64,000 bases of DNA from Boesenbergia rotunda. Taxonomy: Eukaryota; Streptophyta; Magnoliopsida; Zingiberales; Zingiberaceae. Location: the NCBI GenBank assembly GCA_024364735.1, contig JAGFNQ010000722.1, positions 1 to 64,000 of the forward strand. Direction: 5' to 3'. Position 1 is the stretch's first letter; each line of letters opens with the position of its first letter. Of the stretch, positions 47,744 through 57,280 are shown one piece after another. Below the pieces are notes generated by a model. It had not been told where the DNA came from and ran no database searches. It was given only the letters and a program-made list of their open reading frames with translations. Position numbers and translations under genes: made by a program.

Positions 47744-49039
47744 ATGGCGACGAGGGAAGGTTTCAGCACCAACAGACCTCTATTTTTCGACGGAGCCGAT
47801 TTCCAATATTGGAGAACAAATGGAGTATTACTTGAAGACCAACATCAACATGTGGTTCTCTGTCAAGGAGGGTTTCTCTCCTCCAAAAAATGCTGAGGGA
47901 AAAGAGCTCGAGTTTTCAAGGTGGTCGGCAGAACAGATAAGAAAGGGGAAAACTGATGCAAAGGCTGTGGTAACCCTGCAGTGTGGGATAACCAAGGAGC
48001 AGCTGCTGATCAAAGTTGGCCCCTTCACCACTGCCAAGGACCTCTGGAACAAGCTCATTGAGCTCCATGAAGGAACTCGAGATACCCAGACAGCCAAGAA
48101 AGATCCCCTTCTGAGCCAACTCCATAACCTCTCAATGGAAGAAAATGAAACGGTAAATATGCTTCATGGTCGGTTCAAGAAAATCTTCAATGGCTTGCAT
48201 TCCATCAATGAGAAGGTAGAGAACTGAAACCTTGTAAGATATGTCCTTAAATCCTTCCCTAGGAATGTCTTGTGGTCATCCATGGTGGATGCTTACAAGG
48301 TTTCCAAGGATCTTTCTATTGTTAAATTAGAAAACTTATTTTGTGAAATGGAACGACATGAGATCGCTAATCAAAGCCTAAAGGAGAAGGGTGTGGCTCT
48401 TATGGCAGGGGACAAAAGAAAGAAGAAGAAGAAGAAGAAGAAGGAAAAGGAGAAGGATAAGAGCATCTGTCACATAGCTCTCATGGCCTTAGAAGATTCG
48501 AACATGCAAGGTGGAGACGAATCAAGTGACTTCTCAACCGCGGCTTCATCATCTTCAGATGATGAAGAGGTAATTTCTCCCGAGTTAGATAAGTGTCATA
48601 GAACCATTGAATGCTTAACTGATTTGTTAAAGAAGTCTAAGGAAAAAGTTAAGTCTTTAAAAGTAGAAGTAGAACAATTAAAATCCTCTAAGGTTGAGGA
48701 TATTGATGATTTGCATGTGGAAGTCCTAGAGGATGAGAACAAAGCCTTGAAGAGTGAGGTTGAGAAACTCAAGAGTCTTCTTGAGAAATTCTCAACTAGC
48801 TCCAAGACTTTGGACATGATCCTAAACGCTCAAGGAGCGGTTTACAACAAGGCCGGTATAGGTTACCGACCTAAAGAACCAATCTTTGTTTCATTAATGT
48901 CAAGAACCCATGTTAGATCATCTAAGAGTTCTAGGGTTCATAAGAAAATGACTAAGGCATGAGTGCCAAAGTCTTTCATTGAAGGTTCTTTAGGTCCCAA
49001 AGTTTGGGTACCTAAAACTTCTATATTTCGAATTGTATA
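47744..49039 (+). pseudogene. Copia B gag (broken, lacking the zinc knuckle)
   Basis: It starts MATREGFSTNRPLFFDGA at 47744. A one-base loss near 47820 shifts the frame to EQMEYYLKTNINMWFSVKEG. TGA near 48225 replaces the R codon seen in copia A. The frame then runs from SMVDAYKVSKDLSIVKLE (about 48277) through a lysine run straight to the acidic serine tail: the segment holding the CCHC knuckle in copia A is deleted. A second TGA near 48960 replaces W, and the terminal VWVPKTSIFRIV is followed by TAG at about 49037, the same place as in copia A. Only a scrap of protease follows (about 49040-49105). Confidence 0.88.
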
Positions 49040-49105
49040 GTATTGGTTGAAGGGGAGCATCTATCAACATGAGTTGTTGATAATTGGTGCTTCAAACACA
49101 TGATC

Positions 49106-49520
49106 ATTCCTAGTTAGGGATGTGCTTACCATTTCCTCCACTAAATGGATAACCGTTTATTATCCATGAGGAATGGTTCTTTTTCATCTCGAATTTAGAT
49201 GGTGGAGTTAAGTAAATGGAAATCATAAACTCCATACACAATATAGATACATGGAAAAAATTTCCCATTTACTCTATTTTATTAGTGTCACTGGAAAATT
49301 TTCTCATTTGTATTTGTATACATTTGGGACTATGATTTATCAAGATTACTCCAATCTAATTAGGTCTATGGTTAAGAAAAATGAACTTGATATAAATTTG
49401 GAACTATAAATTCTCCGATTCAATGAATTATCAATAGAATGGAGAATTAGAATTCTAGACAGATACATGAAAATTTTTCCATGTACTCAATTCTCAATAC
49501 AGATACTGGAGAATTGGGAC
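49106..49520. other. Unassigned AT-rich insert inside copia B
   Basis: The sequence replaces pol after the protease scrap. It has inverted and direct pieces such as AATGGAGAATTAGAATTCT and TGGAGAATTGGG, suggesting a decayed MITE, but I cannot define its ends. No gene is seen. Confidence 0.4.
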
Positions 49521-49525
49521 TTTAT

Positions 49526-50467
49526 TGTTGGTGCCCCGGTTAGTTTTGATGTGATCCACCAAGTTAGTTGGGTCCTGTTGGTTTACTGATCCCTCTGCTA
49601 AGTGTGCAGGAGCTTAGGTACGGAGGAAGTCGAGCGTAAGACGTGGCGGACGAGAAGGATTGCGCGGGAAAGCGAGCCGACGTGCTCGGTGCAATCCGAG
49701 GGACGCGAAAGCTGCGGAAGAGTACGCCGGTGGATCGAGAAGGACGTGCGCGGTGTCCGAGGGACGAGAAGCTGGGAGGAAGGACGCTCGAGGGGCGAAA
49801 GGCCGGAGTCGGGTTCGGGTGAGCCTAACTTCGGTTGGCCGGAAATCACCCAGAAGACGAAGAATCAAAAAGATAGTCCAAGCGCCCAAAAGAAATGAAA
49901 AAGATATTTGGTGCCAAATAGGATCGAACCCAAGCCCTCTACCAATTGGGATGAAGGGCGATGGCAATTAATTGTTGGCGCTATTGCTACTTATAGTTTA
50001 CAACATCGATATGGAGATTCCCGCAACATACTCGAGCGAGATAAAGTTTTAATTAAAATAATTAAAACTTAAAGGATAATGTTACATTATCCTTTAATCA
50101 AATCCAATGGATGCAGTTTAATCCCATCCAAGATCAACCATCCAGATTACATCCATGGATCAACGGCCAAGAGAAAAGTGATCAACAATCAACAATCCAG
50201 ATTCATTCTCTTAGGCTATAAATAGACTTAGAGGTTTGCTTTAGAATTCAATTTAATTTCTTGTAATTCTTTCTGTAATTTATTTAAGTCTAAGTGTGCT
50301 TCAGTTGTAAGGCTTCTCCGCCACAAGGAGATTTTCTGATTGAGCGTTAACCGTCTTGGAAGCAACGACCAAGTTGCAACCAAGTTTTTCTTAAAGACGA
50401 GTGCCCTCTTGTTTTATTTCTTAACCGTCTATTCACCCCCCTCTAGCCGGACCAACCCGATCCTTCA
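49526..50467 (+). mobile_element. Solo LTR with target duplication TTTAT, inside copia B
   Basis: A 942-bp unit TGTTGGTGCC...GATCCTTCA between TTTAT at 49521-49525 and 50468-50472. It ends with the family-style AACCGTCTATTCACCCCCCTCTAGCC block and has a GGCTTCTCCGCCACAAGGAG hairpin at about 50311. A GC-rich stretch (about 49610-49860) gives overlapping open frames that I do not regard as genes. Confidence 0.9.
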
Positions 50468-50472
50468 TTTAT

Positions 50473-51004
50473 GACTTAGACGAATTAGACGAAGCCGTTT
50501 TGGGATTCAAATCATGTTTCAGAAGTTTTACTGAAATATTGAATTGTTAATGCAGTCTGATATCAGAGTTTCAAAACTCATCTGAAATCTGATCGGTCCA
50601 CAGATCGATTAGGGCTCTCTCTGATCGGCTCACAGACTGATGAGCTCTGATTTATGACTATCAATTGATATTGTCTTTTGATTTCTTACATGACATATGA
50701 TGCATATACATTATTGCCATGATACATTTATGGTATATGCCCTCATATGCAATTCAAAAATTATCCTTCATCTTTATTTTGGATTTTGGGGAGAGACCCT
50801 TGTTTAAGGGGGAGTTATGTTAAAACTTAATAACCATACCCTTTTCGGTGTTTGACATAGGGGAGAGAATGGTTGATTAAGTTTAGGGTTTGTTAAAATT
50901 TAATTATTGTAGGGGGGGCTTTGATTCCCTTGCGATAATGAAAATTGACTTCATTTGATTATTTGATCTCTAATACCTAAACTTAAATCGGGTTGTCAAA
51001 CAAC
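50473..51004 (+). other. Copia B 3' internal region
   Basis: Non-coding. It matches the copia A 3' internal region, including GGGGGAGTTATGTTAAAACT (about 50809) and the approach to the polypurine tract AAAAAGGGGGAGA at 51005-51017. Confidence 0.7.
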
Positions 51005-51018
51005 AAAAAGGGGGAGAT

Positions 51019-53113
51019 TGTTGATGCAGTCTGACCCGATTGTTGTTTTGGTATTGACACTGATTTAAGTTTGGTTGAGTAAGTTCGGCTTAAGTCATGG
51101 CCGGGGACTGGGCACGAATCCCAGTGAGTGAAGTCGGGTGATGGAAATCCTAGTGAGTGAAGCCGGGTCCCGGTGAGTGAAGCTGGGTGACGAAAATTCT
51201 GGTGAGTGAAGTCGGGTCCCGGTGAGTGAAGTCGGGTGACGGAAACTCCGGTGAGTGAAGCCGGATCTTGGTGAGTGAAGTCGGGTTCCGGTGAGTGAAG
51301 CCGGGTGACGGAAACCCCGGTGAGTGAAGCCGGGTGACGGAAACCTAGGTGAGTGAAGCCGGGTCCTAGCGAGTGAAGCTAGGTAAAGGAAATCCCAGTG
51401 AGTGAAGCCGGGTCCTAGCGAGTGAAGCTAGGTGACGGAAACCCCGGTGAGTGAAGCTGGGTCCTAGTGAGTGAAGTTAAGTTGAACAGAGTCCCGGTAA
51501 GTGAAGCTGGGCACGAAGTCTTGGTCTGGGGGACTGACCACAAGTCAAAGAGTGGCTGGATCGGTTTGGAGTCCGATCAGGGAGTTGACACGAACTCCCT
51601 TGATGGTAGATCGGTCTGGTGACCGATCCAGGATGACTGATCGGTCTGGTGACCGATCAGAAAACGATCAGAATGGTCACAGAATATCAGTGATCGGTCA
51701 GTGGGACCGGTCAGATAGGCTCTGGACCGATCAGGAGGGAGCCTGATCGGTCCAGAATGTGGCTGATCGGTTGCTGGACCGATCAGCAGCTGAACCAGTT
51801 AGCTGAACCGATCAGCATTGTTGCTGATCGGTCAGCTGGACCGATCAGCAACAATATTGATCGGTCCAGCAAGCAGCTGCTGCTGATCGGTTCTGGCTTG
51901 ATCAGTTCTGGCTCGATCGATTCTGACTCAATCAGGTTCTGGCTCGATTAGGTTCTAGCTCGACCAGCAGCTAAACTCGCCTTGAACTTGTAGTAAGGTT
52001 TGTGCAAGTTTGTGATCGGTCTGGTGACCGATCAGTCGCTTGGTTGATCGATTAATAAGATCGATCAGGCTGCGGCGTGATCGATCAAGTGACCAATCAG
52101 GGCAGTTTGGCCTTGAAGTCCCAGTGAACTGGTGGATCGGTCTGGTGACCGATCCCAGTTCTCTGATCGGTCAAGGTGATCGATCAGAGCTACACTGAAT
52201 CGATCAGGCAGGAGCCTGATCGATCAGGGCCTTCACTGATTGGTCTGGTGACCGATCAGTGTCTGATAACTTTAATTTGAAAACGTTGTCAGACTTCTGA
52301 TTATGCTCTGAATCTTTCTGATTCTGCTGATTCACTTTTAATTCATTTTGATTTGCTGTGCTAAGCCTCTGTTGAGTGTGCAGGTGAGACAGGGATGACT
52401 CAACCCAAGAAAGAGGGTCAATTGACGACTTTCGCTTCGGTTAGGTTTGTCCATTTTCCCTTCGCAGGATTCAACGGCTTCTGGCACGGGCTGGCAACTG
52501 TCTGGTGCAGCGGCGACTGACTTGAGGCTCAGCTGAAGTGGTTTCAGTGGACTGAGCCCAGTAGAGGTCAGTGGGTCAGTGATGACTGAGCTGATCAGTG
52601 GTTGCAGACGCGCCGAGTGAGCAGAGGCTTAAGAAGCTCAAGCAGCTGGCGAAGCAGAGTAGGGAGAGAACAGACAAAAAACAATAGAAGTTTTGTTGGG
52701 TTGTTTGAGCTCTCTGGATAGTCTTCGTTCTTGAGTGTTTCTGCTACATCCATTGTGTGAGTTTTCTTCTTGTGATCTCCTATACTCAAGTTCATTCATC
52801 TGTGAGATCTGTGGAGAGGTTACTCCACCGAGAAGGAGGCTTTTATATCCGGAGTTCCGGGGCTTGATCTGCCGACGATCAAGGGATCGCCCACCTCACG
52901 TGCACGCCAAGGAGTAGGGGCAAGTTATCCCCGAACCTTGTAAACCCTTCTTGTTAGCGACTGGTTTGTGTTCTGTATATTTCTGTTTCTTTCTTTCTGT
53001 TTGTTTTTGCTGCTAACCTAATCGCGGAAAGAAAGGAAGTTTAAAGAAGCGAAGTAGTTTGTGTGTCTGGCTATTCACTCCCCCCCCCCCCTCTAGCCAT
53101 CCAAGGTCCAAAA
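51019..53113 (+). repeat. Copia B 3' LTR
   Basis: A 2095-bp LTR, uninterrupted, TGTTGATG to GTCCAAAA (its last bases changed from CAACA). It has the hairpin array (about 51110-51520), the palindrome array (about 51550-52265) and the TTACTCCACCGAGAAGGAGG hairpin at about 52820. It is followed by the target copy ATTAG. Confidence 0.92.
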
Positions 53114-53118
53114 ATTAG

Positions 53119-53344
53119 ATATGTATGACCTTCTTTAAAGCATACAATTTGTTTCCACGTCACTTTATTTGTTATCTTATTTTTTTGCTTGTGTGCATCC
53201 TTGAACTAAATCCAGCTTCTCGTGCATATTGGTCGTAGAATGAATATGCCTCTTCTAGTGACGAGAATTCCATTCAAATTTTAGGCTTTGTTCATCTGAA
53301 ACTTGAGGAATGTATTCTTGATCATCAATTGTATTTTCTTCCAT
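53119..53344 (-). pseudogene. FAR1-type MULE transposase, N-terminal part
   Basis: A start codon at 53342-53344 opens MEENTIDDQEYIPQVSDEQS. After a frameshift it reads EFSSLEEAYSFYDQYAREAG, the opening of the FAR1 DNA-binding domain, and further left VTWKQIVCFKEGHTY, which joins across the copia B insertion to the domain end at 42267. An acceptor-like GTGAG lies just before the leader, matching splicing from a leader in the right terminal repeat. Confidence 0.82.
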
Positions 53345-53742
53345 TTCTGGCCCCCTCACATTATATTAGACAATAGATAAGTAGAAAAAAAAATAATTTA
53401 TTTCTCATAAAGTAAAAAATTACAGTTAACTTGAAACTAAAACAATGGAATTACATTCATAGTGATCACATAACAGAATAATCAGGTAGTGACAATATAT
53501 TTCATTCAGTGGGAAACATATATAGTTTCAAAACTTCTTTATTTTCATCATAGAACATAATGAGATGTTATCTCAAAAATAACAACTATAGAACAAAAAT
53601 GGAACTACAGAACTATAGGGAGATGTTATCCTAAAAATCATAACTATAAAACAGAAATGAAACTACATAACTATAGAACAGAATTAGATTTTTGGTAGGA
53701 AATCAAAACAGAAACAACTTACAAACAGACGCTGTAACAACA
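53345..53742 (-). other. MULE right gene: 5' intron region
   Basis: AT-rich sequence between the transposase start and the right terminal repeat. It carries repeated AACTATAGAACAGAAATGGAACTA-type stretches (about 53583-53690), partly derived from the inner edge of the terminal repeat. No gene is seen. Confidence 0.5.
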
Positions 53743-54460
53743 CAAACAACTAACAGAATGAGTTGTTATCCCAAAAATCAGAACTGTAGAACAGAAATGG
53801 AACTATCCAAAAAATCGGCTGGAAAACAAATTGAGCTAAAATTAGTTGATGCCTTACTATACAGAATTATAGAACTGAATTAGATTTACCTGCAAAGATG
53901 ATTTCTGTATACGGGGAGAGAGGGATGGAGCAGGGTTGTCCTCTCGGCAAAGACGGAGCAAGGTGTAATTTCGACAGCGACGCAAGGATGGAGCAGGGTG
54001 TCCTCTCGGCAGCGACGCAGGGATGGAGCAAGGGTGCCCTCTCGGCCGCGACGCAGGGATGGAGCAAGGTGTCCGCCTGCAGGCTCGAGGGAGAGGAAAG
54101 CAAGGGGGGGGCGACCTCGTCGCGAGGAGTGGAAGCTAGAGATCAAGGGCAGCAGGGTGCCCTCTCAGCAGCGACGTAGCGACCGAGTGCCGAGGGCTCG
54201 GGACGCGTCGGCCGAGGGTCGCGGGACGCGAGGGGGGGGTGAATCGTCGCCGCAGGGAGTCGATTGTGTTCGCTTAGGGCTTCCGAGAGAGGCGCGAGGA
54301 GGGCTGCGGGAAAAGCTAAAAACTCGCGAAATTTGTTTCTACGGGTGCCACGAGGGATTCGCGAAAACAACAAAAAAAAACAACGCAACGTCGGACGCGG
54401 CTTGCCACGGGGGATCGTCCGCAGCGGCGCACAAAGAGAGTCCGCAGCGGAGCGATTCTG

Positions 54461-54464
54461 TATG

Positions 54465-54511
<47 letters not shown>
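54461..54511. repeat. TA/CA compound microsatellite
   Basis: TATATATATATA followed by about 16 CA units, at the place where the other terminal repeats have TA (copy 1) or GT (copy 2) runs. Confidence 0.9.
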
Positions 54512-54513
<2 letters not shown>

Positions 54514-54803
54514 TGGATTGATGATTAGAGCACGGTGTTATATCTTGAGATTGAGAATCAAAATCTAATAAAATTAGTATGTTCGTCCTTTCCATGCGTT
54601 AGCCATCGCATCCGAGCTAATAGTCCCCATGATTTACCTCCTCCGTGTTGACCCTGGGACGTATTAGTGGGGGGCGCTGAGGACGAGCGAATCGCCTTTT
54701 GCTATCTTTAGAAAATATATATGTATGGCAGAGGTACTGGGAGAGAGAATCATCTTTTGTCATCTTTAGAGAATATATATATATATATATGTCCTCGGGA
54801 CTA

Positions 54804-54856
54804 TGGTATAATGGAAGCATGATTAATTATCTCCCATATATTTACGGTTCAATTCC
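54804..54856 (+). ncRNA. tRNA-like unit in the right terminal repeat
   Basis: TGGTATAATGG (54804-54814) is the A box and GGTTCAATTCC (54846-54856) the B box. It is the third copy of the unit at 14793-14845 and 36451-36503. Confidence 0.45.
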
Positions 54857-55363
54857 TAGCTATGACGAATTTTATAAGAATTTTCCTTTCAAATGAGACA
54901 TATAACCGTGAGATGTTAAGCTTTTGGACCGTCTATCATGAGCGTTTTCTGATGTACCCTAAGACGAGTGGGAAACTTCTATGGGACCAAGCCGATTGTT
55001 TCAGATTCGACGTTACCCTACCTGGCTAATCACTTTAGAAAATACATACTGTCACTATGAAATGGACTGATGGCTAACACGTAAGATATTATCGTCATGA
55101 GATCTCAAGATCAAATTCTATTAAAATCAGATGTCTACCCTCCCTTATATGTTAGTCACTATCCAAGTTAGTAATTCTCATAATTTACCTAATCTATATT
55201 AACTTTGGGATGGATTAGGATAAGCAAATCACATTTTGCCGCTTTAGAAAATATATTAATTTGTATCAATTAAAGTCTTCACAAGACAAACTTTTTTTTA
55301 TTGTCAAAAAAAAATTAAAAATATATAACATATTTTAGCACTGAATTTAATTTATCAAAATAA

Positions 55364-55397
<34 letters not shown>

Positions 55398-55570
55398 TAA
55401 ATTCTCGACGAAAGTTATAAATAATCATAATAAATATTCAAAATATCAAATATATAAGAAAAAATAATACATAAATTTTAACTGTTTGAATATATACTAT
55501 TATCCATAAATATTTAATATATTTTTATACTAAATTTTTAAATTTTAGATCAGATTAATTCTGAGATATA

Positions 55571-57280
55571 GATAATTAGATTTTATATTTCACCCACAAG
55601 TAAATTAGGAAGTAGGACAACTCGTGTTTCAATATGATTTTAATTTAAATTAGGAAGTCACGACTATATATTACCTTTGAATAAATTTTTAAAATATTTA
55701 TTTAAATAGCTAAAATGCATGGACAAACATACATTGCACATTTAATATTTTTATTATATATAAATATTTAATACAATCTTCATTTTATGAGAATAAATTT
55801 TGTAACAAGTGTACGAGAAAAAAAATATGATAAAATCTCTAATGATCGACGGAATAATAAATATTGAATTTACGTTCTTGTTAATCCTTTTAACAACTAG
55901 CTGATCGAAGGGATTAAATTGTCAATGAATTTATTGACATTAAATTTATGTCAATAAAACCAGTGTAGGGTTAAATTGTCAAAGAATATAAGATATAGAT
56001 TTATTAATATTAAATTAACCCTTTAAGAATTCTTAGAGGATGAAGGCAATTAAGGTTGCGTTTGATTAATTATAATATAATATAATATAATTGAGTTTAT
56101 AATGTAATTACCTTGTAATCCAGATTACAACACTTTAACTAGCTTTTGTAATGTAGATCACATTACATTACAATCTTAAAACTATATCAAACAATATAAT
56201 TAGCCTAAGGGGCTGTTATCCTAAGGATTTTATTGCATAAATTTTGTATAAACCTTATCCTTTTTTTGATTTGAAATTTTTTTTATATTAAACACTATTA
56301 TCCAACCACTAAATTGTAAAAATAAAATCTTAAATAATCACAAGCTTAAAAAATAAAAATAAATAAATATACTTAATTCGTACATGCGATAAAATCCTTA
56401 ATATAAAATTTTTGAGACAATTAAATTGTCAAGATAAAATATGATTAGTGGAAGTCTTTTCAATTTTATTTACATACTTTTCAAATTTTTAATTTTTATT
56501 ATACGATATAGAAATTTAACCAAACTTAATCAAATTTAGTTATCAAACTTGTTCCCAATAGAATCACTTAAAAACAGGACTATAGTGCATAGTATAATTC
56601 TAATTACTACGTACTATAAAATATTTTCTTCCAATGACCTGAGCTGTTGAATTATTAAACCATCCATTCCCTAGATTATTTTATGAACGATGTAGGTGAG
56701 CTAACTAGATAATAGGTGAAGCTGAAATAAATTGATAATCGCTCGCAATTGACAGTCTAAATGTCCAACATTCAAAATTCCTATTTCATTTAAAAGAAAA
56801 ATTCTTAACTGAAGATTAAATTGGAATGAAATCATCAACAGAATTAATCAACTTGAATGATTGAATACCTTGGGCTTGTTAAAAAAAATGCAATACATCT
56901 CCACAATCAACAATCATGGCATACCATCGACCATCACATTTCTTGTACTATCAAATAAGTTTTACAATTTATTTGCAATTAATCTGTTTTTGTAAATGAA
57001 GGGTATCATTCAGCTTCCCAAATGCTCAGTCTCAAATAATAACATTTTCTTGTTATGATTCTAATTGTCCTAAATTTTTTTTGACATTTTTTTAAACAGA
57101 TGTGTTCTACCACACAATTACAAAATAGCTGATAAAATAGAATTCTTGCTTCAGCAGCGATAGAATGAAAGTAGCAAATAGAAAAATAACACAATTTCTT
57201 TTTTTTCTAGGGGATAATATGGTTTAAGGTGACAAAATGTTCACAGCTATATCATGCTCCAAAATAAGATTTGGACAGTC
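55571..57280. other. Intergenic, AT-rich; 3' flank of ISWI gene
   Basis: No gene is seen. The right-hand part should include the 3' UTR and poly(A) site of the minus-strand ISWI gene. A small MITE lies at about 56052-56205. Confidence 0.5.
56052..56205. mobile_element. Small MITE-like element
   Basis: The ends GGTTGCGTTTGATTAATTATA and, inverted, GGCTAATTATATTGTTTGATATA are imperfect inverted repeats around an AT-rich core with inner inverted pieces (TGTAATCCAGATTACA). The style is Tourist-like; the exact ends are uncertain. Confidence 0.45.

Larger units (their letters stand above)
42268..53113 (+). mobile_element. Copia B: non-autonomous SIRE-type copia inserted in the transposase gene
   Basis: Flanked by the perfect target duplication ATTAG (42263-42267 and 53114-53118). 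Its 5' LTR is 42268-47686 with a nested gypsy fragment; the primer site is 47689-47700, a broken gag follows, almost no pol is present, there is a solo LTR inside (49526-50467), and the polypurine tract (51005-51017) precedes the 3' LTR (51019-53113). The LTRs are related to those of copia A (same ends, GATCGGTC arrays) but have a different tandem hairpin array. Without pol it would have needed enzymes from a relative to move. Confidence 0.93.
34676..55570. mobile_element. Two-gene MULE with terminal inverted repeats of about 1.83 kb
   Basis: The ends are long inverted repeats, 34676-37532 (interrupted by a solo LTR) and 53743-55570. Between them lie a small plus-strand gene with an RNase H1 N-terminal fold (38000-38366) and a minus-strand FAR1-type MULE transposase (53344 down to 40138, split by copia B). 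Both genes run inward from a terminal repeat that supplies a GC-rich leader and a TTTGCAG|GTAAAT splice donor, the convergent plan of MuDR. I could not find a clear 9-bp target duplication beside TATATCTCAG...CTGAGATATA. The copy is dead, because both genes carry frameshifts or stops. Confidence 0.7.
53743..55570 (-). repeat. MULE right terminal inverted repeat
   Basis: The inverted partner of 34676-37532 and of 14095-15992, with the minisatellite (53915-54180), a GC-rich leader block, a TA/CA microsatellite (54461-54511), a tRNA-like unit (54804-54856), an ATT/AAT microsatellite (about 55364-55396), and an outer end CAGATTAATTCTGAGATATA. The splice donor TTTGCAG|GTAAAT lies on the minus strand at about 53885-53897 and points toward the transposase. 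Confidence 0.88.

Noticed and set aside
49602..49971. Open frames of about 100 codons in the solo LTR
   Set aside because: They are GC-rich LTR sequence in overlapping frames on both strands, without domain features.
54790..54870. Functional tRNA gene
   Set aside because: A and B boxes are present, but the acceptor and anticodon stems do not pair well. It is called only a tRNA-like unit.
34660..55590. A 9-bp target-site duplication for the MULE
   Set aside because: The bases outside TATATCTCAG...CTGAGATATA do not match convincingly (AAATCGAAT against GATAATTAG), so none is claimed.
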